From Paenibacillus tepidiphilus (GTDB lineage: Bacteria; Bacillota; Bacilli; Paenibacillales; Paenibacillaceae), in contig NZ_VWRQ01000011.1 of NCBI RefSeq assembly GCF_008635795.1, positions 1 through 64,000 of the forward strand: a DNA stretch of 64,000 nt. The letters are read 5' to 3'. The notes beneath the pieces are model-generated. The model was not told the DNA's origin. It saw nothing but the letters and a program-made list of their open reading frames with translations, and ran no database searches. Shown piece by piece: positions 1 to 7,832 of the stretch. The stretch's first letter is position 1. Each line of letters begins with the position of its first letter. The position numbers and the translations under genes are program-made.

Positions 1-912
1 ATTGAACCCATCTTTGAAGCAGACTTCGAAGAAGTATCCTTCGGATTTCGTCCGAAACGGAGTGCCAAAGGAGCACTGGATCGAATCCGGAAAGCTTGCA
101 ACCGCAAAGGAAATTGGGTAGTCGACGTCGATATTCAAGGTTACTTCGACAACATTAATCAAGAGAAACTCATGAAACTGGTACAGATGCGTATCAATGA
201 CAGACGGATCTTGAAGTTAATACGGAAGTGGCTTCAAGCGGGAGTCATGGAAGAAGGAAACGTAAGACGGTCCGATTTAGGGACACCACAAGGTGGCGTC
301 ATCTCACCGCTCTTGTCGAACATCTATTTGAACTACTTTGACCGGCTATGGGAGAAACACGGAAGTGGGCTGGGAGAATTGACAAGGTATGCAGACGACC
401 TTGTGGTGGTCTGTAAAACCAAAAAGGACGCCGAACATGCCTATGAACTCATAAGCAGGATTATGGAACGTCTAGAGTTAACCTTACACCCGACCAAAAC
501 TCGCATTGTAGGCCTGTGGACAGGAGACGAAGGGTTCGACTTCTTAGGGATGCATCACCGAAAAACGAAAGCAGAAACTTCTCAAGGGAAGGTGTACTAT
601 ACCACGCAACAGTGGCTAACAAAGAAGGCTGAAGAACGCATCCGAAGTGTGGTCAAAGAAAGATTAGCACCGCCAAGTGTGCGTTCAAAATCGTTTGCGG
701 AACAGGTGGAATGGCTCAATCCAAAGATTCAAGGATGGAGAAATTATTACTACACGAACTATAGCCAAAAGAGATTAGCGAAGCTGGATTGGTATATTCT
801 GCAACGGTTCACCCGGTGGTATGCAAAGAAGAGACAACGCAGGAGATGGATGAGTTCACGATCTGAAGTCAAGTATATAGCCAGCATGTATGGACTAAAA
901 ACGCTATTGTGA
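1..912 (+). CDS. ltrA: Group II intron reverse transcriptase/maturase, 5'-truncated by window edge
   Basis: The reading frame is open from base 1, so the N-terminus (finger blocks RT-0/1) lies outside the window. What is visible is RT block 2 (SFGFRPKRSA, near base 50), the block-3 aspartates (VVDVDIQGYFD), block 4 (GTPQGGVISPLLSN), the catalytic RYADD box (about base 388) and block 7 (FDFLGMHH). These are followed by the maturase X domain (WLNPKIQGWRNYY). No HNH endonuclease follows: the protein stops shortly after a basic tail (KKRQRRRW). That layout fits the bacterial class C group II intron family, whose proteins splice the intron RNA and copy it into DNA. The intron RNA 3' end follows directly. 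No frameshift is seen in the visible part, so the element may be active. Confidence 0.93.
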   Translation: MEPIFEADFEEVSFGFRPKRSAKGALDRIRKACNRKGNWVVDVDIQGYFDNINQEKLMKLVQMRINDRRILKLIRKWLQAGVMEEGNVRRSDLGTPQGGVISPLLSNIYLNYFDRLWEKHGSGLGELTRYADDLVVVCKTKKDAEHAYELISRIMERLELTLHPTKTRIVGLWTGDEGFDFLGMHHRKTKAETSQGKVYYTTQQWLTKKAEERIRSVVKERLAPPSVRSKSFAEQVEWLNPKIQGWRNYYYTNYSQKRLAKLDWYILQRFTRWYAKKRQRRRWMSSRSEVKYIASMYGLKTLL

Positions 913-1015
913 TCTGCATGCCCATGAATGACAAACATCGGAAAGCCGTATGAGGGAAAACCTCACGTACGGTTTGATGAGGAGGGGCTGGGTTATGCCA
1001 GCCCTTTACTCTAGT
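913..1015 (+). ncRNA. Group II intron 3' end (domains V and VI)
   Basis: Just after the maturase stop there is a domain-V-like hairpin at 944-975 (AGCCGTATGAGG, GAAA-type loop, then CCTCACGTACGGTTT). Its 5' arm AGCCGTA and 3' arm TACGGTT pair as expected. A second hairpin at 985-1004 (GGGCTGG...CCAGCCC) has the position of domain VI. The intron should end around base 1013-1015; the exact splice boundary cannot be fixed because the 5' exon is outside the window. The bceS-like stop codon lies only about 10 bases further on. Confidence 0.8.
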
Positions 1016-1024
1016 ATGCTAAAG

Positions 1025-2011
1025 CTATGTGCGATGCTGAAACAACAGAGTTACAATCGTGCCGGCTCCCGGCTTCGATTGCAGCGTCACCTCGTGTCCA
1101 AGCCGGCCGCATACCTCTTTAACCAAATATAAGCCCATTCCGGTAGATTCGGAATATTCTCTCCCGCGTTCCCCTGTATAGTAAGGATGAAATACGCGGT
1201 TCAGGTCCTCTTTTACAATCCCGATCCCTTGATCCTGTACAGTCAGTTTACATGAGTTGCCCAGTTCTTCCGCTGAAATCGTAATCGCTTTGCCTGTCCC
1301 GACGGTGTAGTTCAGGGCATTCACCACAATTTGATCGAGCATAAAGCGCAGCCATTTCGCATCGGTATACACCTTGAGGCCCTCGCTAATCTGGAGTACT
1401 GGAGTAATTCCCTTGCCGATAAACAGCTTGCGGTTGCCGGCCACGACCTTGCTGACGATCAGACGAAGCTCTACGGCTTCGACCGCGAAATCCTGCTCGA
1501 ACCGGTCGAGCCTAGCTGTGTATAAGACCATTTCCAGCCCTTTGCACAACCGGTTCAGTTCCTCCTGGATGCTCTCGGCCGCCGGCTCCTCCAGCTCCTG
1601 CAGCAGCAGTTGAATCACGGAGATCGGTGTTTTCATCTGATGCACCCAACGGTTCATGAATACGAGCTGCTGCTCGTTTCCGCTTTGCAGCTGCAGTATT
1701 TGCTCCTTGAAATGCCGGTCATAGCTGCACAGCAGCTTATGGACCGCATCGGACAGCGGCGCCTCATCCATAGGCTGGATCAGCTCTTCCTGCACAGTAA
1801 GTGGCGATTCGAGACGTCTGTACAGCTCCCGGTGTTGGCAGTAGCGGTAAATCAAATATAAGGCAAGCACAACCGTGCTTAACAGGAAGCCGTATAGCAC
1901 AATCGCCAAAGGCCGTCCCTCTCCGGCAAGCCAATACAGCAAAGGAACCAATGCAGCCTGAACCGAATAAAACAGCAGAAGAGGCACATGCTCCTTCCAG
2001 AACAGCTTCAT
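1025..2011 (-). CDS. BceS-like intramembrane-sensing histidine kinase
   Basis: Sensor kinase of 328 residues. Two membrane helices (about 9-29 and 34-56) are separated by only a few residues, so there is no extracellular sensor domain. This is typical of BceS/GraS kinases, which detect peptide antibiotics through a partner ABC transporter rather than directly. The phospho-acceptor His124 lies in HQMKTP. The ATPase has an N-box (QIVVNALNY), a G1 box (DQGIGI) and a G2 box (STGMGLYLV). The start has GGAGG seven bases upstream and overlaps the response regulator stop by four bases (ATGA), so the two are translationally coupled. The usual BceAB permease genes are not visible: downstream of the stop there is an intron. 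The antibiotic sensed cannot be told. Confidence 0.9.
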   Translation of the reverse strand: MKLFWKEHVPLLLFYSVQAALVPLLYWLAGEGRPLAIVLYGFLLSTVVLALYLIYRYCQHRELYRRLESPLTVQEELIQPMDEAPLSDAVHKLLCSYDRHFKEQILQLQSGNEQQLVFMNRWVHQMKTPISVIQLLLQELEEPAAESIQEELNRLCKGLEMVLYTARLDRFEQDFAVEAVELRLIVSKVVAGNRKLFIGKGITPVLQISEGLKVYTDAKWLRFMLDQIVVNALNYTVGTGKAITISAEELGNSCKLTVQDQGIGIVKEDLNRVFHPYYTGERGREYSESTGMGLYLVKEVCGRLGHEVTLQSKPGAGTIVTLLFQHRT

Positions 2012-2709
2012 TGCAGGTCCTCCTGCCTTACCGCCAGCTTGTAGCCCACTCCCCGTACCGTTTCTACACGATCGCCGGAGCCAAGCTCCTTCAGCTTTTT
2101 GCGCAGCCTCGTAATGTACACATTCAAGGTGTTGTCATCAATAAAATGATGATTCTCCCACATCAGATCCAGCAGCTTCTCCCTGCTCACTGCCCTTCCC
2201 TGCTTCAGCATAAGCGCCTCCAGCAGCTGATTTTCTTTCACAGTCAGCTCGGCTTCATGACCTGCGAAGCTTACAATGTAACGCTCGGGATACAGGATGA
2301 GCCCGCCGGATTCCAGCCGCTTCTCCTCCTGGTTTGAAGCGTACGCACCATAAGCTCTGCGCAGATGGCTGCGTATTTTAGCCATAACGACCTCATAATG
2401 GAAGGGCTTGGTGATATAATCATCCGCACCGTTCTCCAGCGCCATCACCTGATCCATCTCACTGTCCCGGGCAGATATGAACAAGATGGGGCAATGCGAA
2501 TGCATTCGGATTTGCCGGCACCAGTAGAAGCCGTCATACTTGGGCAGATTGATATCGAGCAGCACCAGGTCCGCCCCTGCTTCCTGAAACTCCTCCACCA
2601 CCTGACTGAAATCGGCCGCCTCCCTCGCCTCGAATCCGTATCTGGACATGTACGAGTGCAGCAGATTGGAGATTTTGGCATCATCCTCGACGATGTATAT
2701 TTTGTACAT
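2008..2709 (-). CDS. BceR-like OmpR-family response regulator
   Basis: DNA-binding response regulator of 233 residues, partner of the BceS-like kinase encoded immediately downstream. The receiver domain (1-115) has acidic pocket VEDD at 7-10, phospho-acceptor Asp52 in LLDINLPKYDG, and Lys in TKPFHYEV. The phrase LPKYDGFYWCRQIR resembles BceR of Bacillus subtilis as I remember it. A winged helix follows (about 135-228; DNTLNVYITRLRKKL is the recognition region). The start codon has AGGAGC seven bases upstream. Family members induce BceAB-type detoxification pumps, which must lie elsewhere here. Confidence 0.9.
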   Translation of the reverse strand: MYKIYIVEDDAKISNLLHSYMSRYGFEAREAADFSQVVEEFQEAGADLVLLDINLPKYDGFYWCRQIRMHSHCPILFISARDSEMDQVMALENGADDYITKPFHYEVVMAKIRSHLRRAYGAYASNQEEKRLESGGLILYPERYIVSFAGHEAELTVKENQLLEALMLKQGRAVSREKLLDLMWENHHFIDDNTLNVYITRLRKKLKELGSGDRVETVRGVGYKLAVRQEDLQ

Positions 2710-2854
2710 AAGTTAAGCTCCTGTTCCGGCCTGAAATCGAAAACTATCATGCTACTTCAGAGCTGCTGTAAACTCATATATAATACCACGCCTGTGGATA
2801 AATCAAGTGATTATATTCACAACAAGTGCTGGCTGAGCCTTATATTAGTGATCC

Positions 2855-2883
2855 TTGCATTTCTCTGCCCGCTGAGTTACTAT
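2855..2883 (+). promoter_or_regulatory. Candidate sigma-A promoter of the TetR-map unit
   Basis: TTGCAT (2855-2860) and TACTAT (2878-2883) with 17 bases between them precede the TetR gene by about 50 bases. The predicted start is near 2890. A TTGACA at 2891 lies too near the ribosome site to be a useful -35. Confidence 0.4.
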
Positions 2884-2931
2884 TTTTAGGTTGACAAATT
2901 TGCAGGTCTAAACAAGGAGGTCTACATAACC

Positions 2932-3516
2932 ATGTGCCCCCGTACCAAAGAACAAAATGAGCTTATACGCGTGCAGCGCAGAGAACAGATCCTTGACGTC
3001 GCCGCCCGCTCCTACTTCCGCACAGGCGGCAGCTTTGATGTACGCGACGTTGCCCGTGAAGCAGGGCTTGGGTACGGCACAGTATATCATTACTATCCTA
3101 ACCGGCATTTATTGATAGAGGATGTACTGGGCAGCGGCTTCGAGCGATGTGAACAGGCTGTCGCTGATTTGGCGAACACAAGCGGCAGTCCCCCCGATGC
3201 CAGTCACCTGCTCAGGTGCTGCCAAGCGCTGCTCCGGCTGTGGCAGTCAGACGCCCGCGCATTTCTTGTCTTCAAGATGGCGGCAGAGCATTATGCAGGC
3301 TTGCCGGAGATAGCGCGGCACACCGCCAAGAGACGATTTATGGAAGGGATATACGTTCCGCTGCAATCGATTGCCCAGTGTGAGGACGACAGCGTCGATC
3401 ATATGCTTGCGGTGCTGGTTGGCTGCAGCGGGCTGTACTACTATGCAGGCAATTCGGGGCTGGACGTCGATCGAATCGCCCGACTCGCAATTCACGCAAT
3501 TACAAAGGAGTCCTGA
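2932..3516 (+). CDS. TetR/AcrR family transcriptional regulator
   Basis: Repressor of 194 residues. The N-terminal helix-turn-helix (about 18-62) is clear: QILDVAARSYFRTG, then FDVRDVAREAGLGYGTVYHYY, the typical TetR recognition helix, followed by PNRHLLIEDV. The C-terminal ligand domain is not recognisable by eye. AAGGAGG lies 11 bases before the ATG. The stop is only seven bases before the methionine aminopeptidase start, so the two genes are probably cotranscribed; the ligand and targets are unknown. Confidence 0.87.
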   Translation: MCPRTKEQNELIRVQRREQILDVAARSYFRTGGSFDVRDVAREAGLGYGTVYHYYPNRHLLIEDVLGSGFERCEQAVADLANTSGSPPDASHLLRCCQALLRLWQSDARAFLVFKMAAEHYAGLPEIARHTAKRRFMEGIYVPLQSIAQCEDDSVDHMLAVLVGCSGLYYYAGNSGLDVDRIARLAIHAITKES

Positions 3517-3523
3517 TACCAAC

Positions 3524-4270
3524 ATGGTCATCTTAAAAAGCAAGCATGAAATTGAAGCGATCCGCAAGGCGGGCCAAGTGGTGGCTGAATGCCATCGTAC
3601 CATTGCCCCGCTTATCAAACCGGGAATAACCACGAGCGACATTGATCGCATCTTCGAGGAGATTATGTTAAAACATGGTGCCAAGCCATACCAGAAGGGT
3701 TACAATGGCTATCCCTATGCGACCTGTGCTTCCGTCAACGACGTGATCGCGCATGGCTTCCCTGGCAATAAGCCGCTTGAGGAAGGCGATATCGTAACCA
3801 TCGACACGGTCGCCGAGCTTGGCGGCTGGCTCGGCGATTCGGCCTGGAGCTATGCGGTCGGGCAGATCTCGCCGGCGGCCGAGAGGCTGATGCGCGTCAC
3901 GAAGGAATGTCTTGATCTGGGCATTGAGCTGGCGCAGCCCGGCAACCGTCTCGGTGATGTGACGAATGCGATTCAGCGGCATGCGGAATCGCACGGCTTC
4001 GGCGTCGTGCGCGACCTTCTCGCCCATGGCATCGGCCGCGACCTGCACGAGGAGCCGACTTACGCGCATGTCGGCAAGCCCGGCAAGGGCCCCCGCATTA
4101 AGGAAGGTATGGTGTTCACCATTGAGCCCATGATCACCGAAGGCACCTACTACATGACCATTGATCCGGACGGCTGGACGGCGCGGACGCAGGACCGTAA
4201 GCTGGCCGCCCAATACGAGCACACCATTGCCATTACGGCTGAAGGTCCGCAGATCCTTACCGCGCAATAA
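3524..4270 (+). CDS. map: Type I methionine aminopeptidase
   Basis: Cytosolic metalloprotease that removes the initiator methionine from new proteins. The 248 residues match the bacterial type I length. The conserved metal ligands are visible: Asp in TIDTVAEL, Asp in GDSAWSY, His in AHGIGRDLHEE, Glu in FTIEPM and Glu in QYEHTIAIT. The substrate-side histidine is in VIAHGFPG. The frame stays open upstream through the TetR gene, but the true start is the ATG at 3524: AAGGAG stands 13 bases before it and MVILKSKHEIEAIRKAG is the normal N-terminus of the family. Being behind a TetR gene rather than in the ribosomal-protein operon suggests a second, regulated copy. Confidence 0.95.
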   Translation: MVILKSKHEIEAIRKAGQVVAECHRTIAPLIKPGITTSDIDRIFEEIMLKHGAKPYQKGYNGYPYATCASVNDVIAHGFPGNKPLEEGDIVTIDTVAELGGWLGDSAWSYAVGQISPAAERLMRVTKECLDLGIELAQPGNRLGDVTNAIQRHAESHGFGVVRDLLAHGIGRDLHEEPTYAHVGKPGKGPRIKEGMVFTIEPMITEGTYYMTIDPDGWTARTQDRKLAAQYEHTIAITAEGPQILTAQ

Positions 4271-4274
4271 TAAA

Positions 4275-4311
4275 CCGCAGAAGTCGGCCATGTGATGGTC
4301 GGCTTCTGCGG
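4275..4311 (+). terminator. Hairpin terminator after map
   Basis: Near-perfect 16-bp inverted repeat (CCGCAGAAGTCGGCCA / TGGTCGGCTTCTGCGG) with a five-base loop, four bases after the map stop. The T-tract is weak, so Rho-independent strength is uncertain. Confidence 0.6.
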
Positions 4312-4370
4312 CTGTTACCGGGCGGTGGATACGAGATACATTTACGATACAGACATATATGTTCCTTCTC

Positions 4371-5600
4371 CTATGATTTCTTCCTGTTATACGCTATATA
4401 GACGATACAGAAGAGTACGATGATGAAGAACGAATACCGATACATTTCCGCATAGCTGCTCGCTTCAGCAAGACGGCCCAGAATCAGCGCGCCTCCGCCG
4501 ATGCCAAGGTCAAATGCCGAATAAAATGTAGCATTCGCCGGTCCGCGCAATTCCGGTTCCACACGGTTTAGGATCCATGCTTGCAGCGATGGCTGTACTG
4601 CGCCGAACCCCAAACCAAACAGCACTGCCGAAATGGCCAGCATGGCCATGCTATGGGCATAAGACAACACGAGCAGCGAAGCGGCCAGCAATATGCTGCC
4701 GGGAATAATGACCCAGGCGTGGCCTTTGCGGTCGAACAGCCGTCCGGAGATGAACCGCACGATAAGCAGGCAAACGGCATTCAGCGTAAAGAATAAACCA
4801 ACGTTGCCTATCCGGGCTTCTTCACCGAACAGCGTAATGAAGCTGACGATTCCGCCGTATACGATCCCGATCAGCAAGCCGAGCAACGAAGGAAACAGCG
4901 CCTTTGGCTCGAACAGCTGTGAACGGAACGAAGGCTTCGCTTCTGCCTGATCTGTGCTGCCGGAACGGGAACCGGGTGATTTACGCTGTTTCTGAACGCC
5001 CCATACGCATAGCAGCGACAGGGCCGTGCTGCCGGCAGCAACCCAAATGACGCCGTGCATCTGCCATTGTCCGTCCAGCAGAGCAAGTCCGATTGCCGGG
5101 GCCAGCGCCATGGCGAGCGTGCTGGCAAGGCCGAAAAAGCCGATCCCCTCTCCCCGCCGGTTAGCCGGAATCATATCTGTGGCGATTGTGCTCGATGTGA
5201 CAGTGACGATTCCCCAGCCAACGCCGTGAATGCAGCGTGCCAGTAGAAGCAGTGCAACGGAAACTGTCCAATTATAGGAAGCGATAATGACAAAACAAAG
5301 GACGAGACCTGCAACCAGCCAACCTTTCTTACTCCGGTTCATAAGTGCGCCGACCAACGGCCGGGTGAATAAGGAGAATACGGTAAATATGCTGATGATC
5401 AAGCCGACCGCCGTATTGTTTCCGCCCAGGTCCAGCATGTAAACCGGCAGCGTAGGAAGCAGTATCTGAAATCCGAAGAACAAAAAGAAGCTGGCAGCAG
5501 TAATCAGTATAAAGTCCAGTGTCCATAATTTTGGGGACTGCTGTTGCTGTGCAAGTTCTTCCAGTCTTGGATTTGCCTTAACGAATATATTCTTGTTCAT
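4371..5600 (-). CDS. MFS drug/metabolite efflux transporter
   Basis: Membrane transporter of 409 residues with about twelve predicted helices, starting near residue 28 (DFILITAASFFLFF). Proline-rich helices (LLPTLPVYMLDLGG) and the motif-A-like loop RPLVGALMNRSKKG mark the drug:H+ antiporter branch of the major facilitator superfamily. A charged loop in the middle (about 205-228, RKSPGSRSGSTDQAE) separates the two halves. The gene is divergent from a MarR regulator, with two operator palindromes just upstream, so export of the MarR ligand is likely. The substrate is not known. Confidence 0.88.
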   Translation of the reverse strand: MNKNIFVKANPRLEELAQQQQSPKLWTLDFILITAASFFLFFGFQILLPTLPVYMLDLGGNNTAVGLIISIFTVFSLFTRPLVGALMNRSKKGWLVAGLVLCFVIIASYNWTVSVALLLLARCIHGVGWGIVTVTSSTIATDMIPANRRGEGIGFFGLASTLAMALAPAIGLALLDGQWQMHGVIWVAAGSTALSLLCVWGVQKQRKSPGSRSGSTDQAEAKPSFRSQLFEPKALFPSLLGLLIGIVYGGIVSFITLFGEEARIGNVGLFFTLNAVCLLIVRFISGRLFDRKGHAWVIIPGSILLAASLLVLSYAHSMAMLAISAVLFGLGFGAVQPSLQAWILNRVEPELRGPANATFYSAFDLGIGGGALILGRLAEASSYAEMYRYSFFIIVLFCIVYIAYNRKKS

Positions 5601-5626
5601 GGGGAAGCCTCCAGCGTGTTCATAAT

Positions 5627-5670
5627 AGTGAGTAACCTCACTTTATTGGTGTATAGTGAGTTTACTCACT
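5627..5670. promoter_or_regulatory. Two MarR-type operator palindromes
   Basis: AGTGAG-TAAC-CTCACT at 5627-5642 and AGTGAGT-TT-ACTCACT at 5655-5670 share the same half-site (AGTGAG/CTCACT). They lie between the MFS gene start (5600) and the MarR gene (5775), nearer to the MFS gene. Paired palindromes with identical arms are the expected binding sites for the MarR dimer encoded next door. Confidence 0.65.
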
Positions 5671-5708
5671 AACTATCTGAAAGTCAATGCTTTTTCATAG
5701 GCGGCAAT

Positions 5709-5736
5709 TTGAAAAAGGAGCGATTTGCGCTAAAAT
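5709..5736 (+). promoter_or_regulatory. Candidate promoter of the marR gene
   Basis: TTGAAA (5709-5714) and TAAAAT (5731-5736) with a 16-base spacer, about 40 bases upstream of the MarR start. Confidence 0.4.
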
Positions 5737-5774
5737 AAGCGTAGACTTATTGCGAAAAGAGGCTATATAAGCAT

Positions 5775-6224
5775 ATGAACATGTCGCCGCACGATTACCC
5801 GGATGAAGAGGCTGCCGATACTTTTTATTTACTCATCACCACCTCCCGTATTCTGAAATTCGAATTCGATAAACGTCTGGCTTCGTTAGATCTGCCAATC
5901 CCGCTCTCCGGAGCCCGTCTGCGCTTGTTGATGGAGGTCTGGAAAGCGGAGCATATACGAATGAATGAGCTTGCTGCTGTCATGGACCTAAAACCACGTA
6001 CCATCACTGATTTCGTGAACGCCCTGGAGGAAAAGGGACTTATTCTGCGTACCGTCGATCCGGCAGACCGTCGTGCAACGATTCTATCGCTGACGGATCA
6101 TGCCAAGCCTCATATTCGGACGATCCGCTCGATCAGTGCGGAAATCTCCGAGAAGCTCATGGAGAAGCTGACCGTGGAGCAGCGGCGGCAATTAAGAGAT
6201 ATGCTGCACGTCTTAGTGGAATAA
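5775..6224 (+). CDS. MarR family transcriptional regulator
   Basis: Regulator of 149 residues. The winged helix is visible: SGARLRLLMEVW, then RMNELAAVMDLKPRTITDFVNALEEKG (recognition helix), then the wing with the DPADRRATIL signature (Asp-x-Arg-Arg) characteristic of MarR proteins. It is divergent from the MFS exporter and probably represses it through the palindromes at 5627-5670. The ligand is unknown. Confidence 0.9.
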   Translation: MNMSPHDYPDEEAADTFYLLITTSRILKFEFDKRLASLDLPIPLSGARLRLLMEVWKAEHIRMNELAAVMDLKPRTITDFVNALEEKGLILRTVDPADRRATILSLTDHAKPHIRTIRSISAEISEKLMEKLTVEQRRQLRDMLHVLVE

Positions 6225-6239
6225 CAGTGCTTCCCCATC

Positions 6240-6274
6240 AAAAAAACCTGCCCAATTTATGTGCAGGTTTTTTT
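6240..6274. terminator. Bidirectional terminator between marR and the ABC operon
   Basis: AAAAAAACCTGC (6240-6251) pairs with GCAGGTTTTTTT (6263-6274). The run of A on one side and T on the other lets it end both converging transcripts. Confidence 0.85.
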
Positions 6275-6330
6275 GATATGCTGCGACTCTTTGACCTAAG
6301 GTCCTGGTTGGCATCTGTATGTAGGGGCAA

Positions 6331-7086
6331 TCAGGCATCCCGCTTACGGTACAATACAATCGCTGCTGTAATGCAGAGCAGCGTCCATAACATTACAATG
6401 CCTGTCCCCTGCATGGGGGTAAGGACATCACTTTTATCCGCGGAAGACAGCATGTACATATAGGAGCCAGCTTTATCCGGAAAGTATCCGGGCAGAGCAT
6501 CTCCCGACACAGGACTGATAACGAAATAATAACCTAGCAATATCACCAACGCAGGAGTGGTTCGTCTTAGCAAGCTACCTATAGCTGCACTGAGAAGTGC
6601 GGTTAACGTCAGGTAGCCTGTTGCGCCTGCTAATGCTTTTAACATAGTGTCTATTTCAATGCCTGCTCCTGCTGCTGTATCTCTCATCATAAACAAGGTA
6701 TACAGCACTCCGGATGCTGCAATTATTAACGCGGCAGTAACGGTTATCGTGGCCAGTGCGGCCAGCTTCGCGGATAATTGAAGCCCCCGCCAAGGCATCA
6801 CCGTTAAAGTTGACCGGATTTGTCCGCCTGTATACTCTGAACAAGCAGCTAAGATGCCAAGAAGAATGAACCCTGCCTGAAGATATCCCATGGTAGCAAG
6901 TCCTATATCCAGTATGCTTTGCGAGCCTGCTGCTCCTTGTTGACCAATTGAAGTAAACGCTGCGGCTAAAGCTAAATTAAGAATGAACGTCCCTGAAATA
7001 GTGAGCCATATCGACGGTAATGTAACCAGTTTATTCAGTTCAGCGCCAAGGATATTTGTGATCTTTCTACCGGGTGTGATCCTCAT
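6331..7086 (-). CDS. ABC-2 type transporter permease
   Basis: Membrane subunit of 251 residues with six probable helices (first at about 24-46, ISGTFILNLALAAAFTS) and a conserved loop EYTGGQIRSTLTVMP after helix two. This is the pattern of BcrB/LanE-G type permeases exporting peptides or antibiotics. It overlaps the upstream permease by four bases and is the last gene of a five-gene unit (regulator, kinase, ATPase, two permeases). The two permeases are distant paralogues (both ...AELNKL/AELSKL...LPSIW/LPGIW), so they probably form a heterodimer with the ATPase. Confidence 0.82.
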   Translation of the reverse strand: MRITPGRKITNILGAELNKLVTLPSIWLTISGTFILNLALAAAFTSIGQQGAAGSQSILDIGLATMGYLQAGFILLGILAACSEYTGGQIRSTLTVMPWRGLQLSAKLAALATITVTAALIIAASGVLYTLFMMRDTAAGAGIEIDTMLKALAGATGYLTLTALLSAAIGSLLRRTTPALVILLGYYFVISPVSGDALPGYFPDKAGSYMYMLSSADKSDVLTPMQGTGIVMLWTLLCITAAIVLYRKRDA

Positions 7087-7832
7087 GCTGCGACGTCCCT
7101 CCTATGGAATACCATTGCTGCAATAATCAAAAGTACGGCTACCCAGGAAAACATGATCAAACCGCCTGTGAACGGAGTGTGTATTCTGTCGCTCATGATC
7201 ATAAACATATCAGTGCCAGCCCGGTCCGGTAAATAAAACGCCAATGTAGTAACCTTAGAAAGCAAGAAACTAAAGGATACAACGGATGAATTCATAATGA
7301 GCACAGTAAGCGGGATCACGCCATTCTTAGTTAGAACAGTAATCCCAAATGCCAGGAGAGCCGTAAATATCCAGTAGCAAACTGCACCAGTAAGTTTGGA
7401 CCATGCAAATGCCGGGGCATATTCCCCAAGAATTAGCTGCGTTGTTGACACCGTTGTTAGAATAGCAACCATACACAGCAGCAGGCTGATTACTGTCACC
7501 GCGCCTGCTTTGGCCAGCAGTAGCTGAAGCCGGGATGAAACAGCAGTTAAACTGGTTGTTATCTGTTGTCCTCCGCCGGATTCACTGCTCTCGGTCACAT
7601 ACTCACTGCTGACAGCAAGCACCCCAAGAATGATGACACCCTGCACGCCAACAGCTAATCCAATATAGCCAACTTCGGATAGCCGTGTGCTAATTCCAGC
7701 TATAATATCCTCCTTCTGTGCTGTACTGTCCAAGGCAGCAATGAATGCCGGGGCAACGGCTCCAATCAGAACGGCCAGCCAAATGCCCGGCAGAGACAAC
7801 AATTTAGACAGTTCGGCTTGGAATGCCCTCAT
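7083..7832 (-). CDS. ABC-2 type transporter permease
   Basis: Second permease of the unit, 249 residues, six probable helices. It begins MRAFQAELSKLLSLPGIW and carries the loop EYVTESSESGGGQQITTSL where its partner has EYTGGQIRSTL. The start overlaps the ATPase stop by four bases. It is likely the partner half-channel of the pump; LanF/E/G-like immunity or bacitracin-type resistance is possible but the substrate cannot be read from sequence. Confidence 0.82.
   Translation of the reverse strand: MRAFQAELSKLLSLPGIWLAVLIGAVAPAFIAALDSTAQKEDIIAGISTRLSEVGYIGLAVGVQGVIILGVLAVSSEYVTESSESGGGQQITTSLTAVSSRLQLLLAKAGAVTVISLLLCMVAILTTVSTTQLILGEYAPAFAWSKLTGAVCYWIFTALLAFGITVLTKNGVIPLTVLIMNSSVVSFSFLLSKVTTLAFYLPDRAGTDMFMIMSDRIHTPFTGGLIMFSWVAVLLIIAAMVFHRRDVAA

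Noticed and set aside
2891-2896. TTGACA as a -35 box of the TetR gene
   Set aside because: No -10 is found at 16-18 bases; that place is occupied by the AAGGAGG ribosome site. An upstream pair with proper spacing exists.
3371-3523. Methionine aminopeptidase extended upstream to 3371
   Set aside because: The extension overlaps the end of the TetR gene in another frame, and the ribosome site favours 3524.
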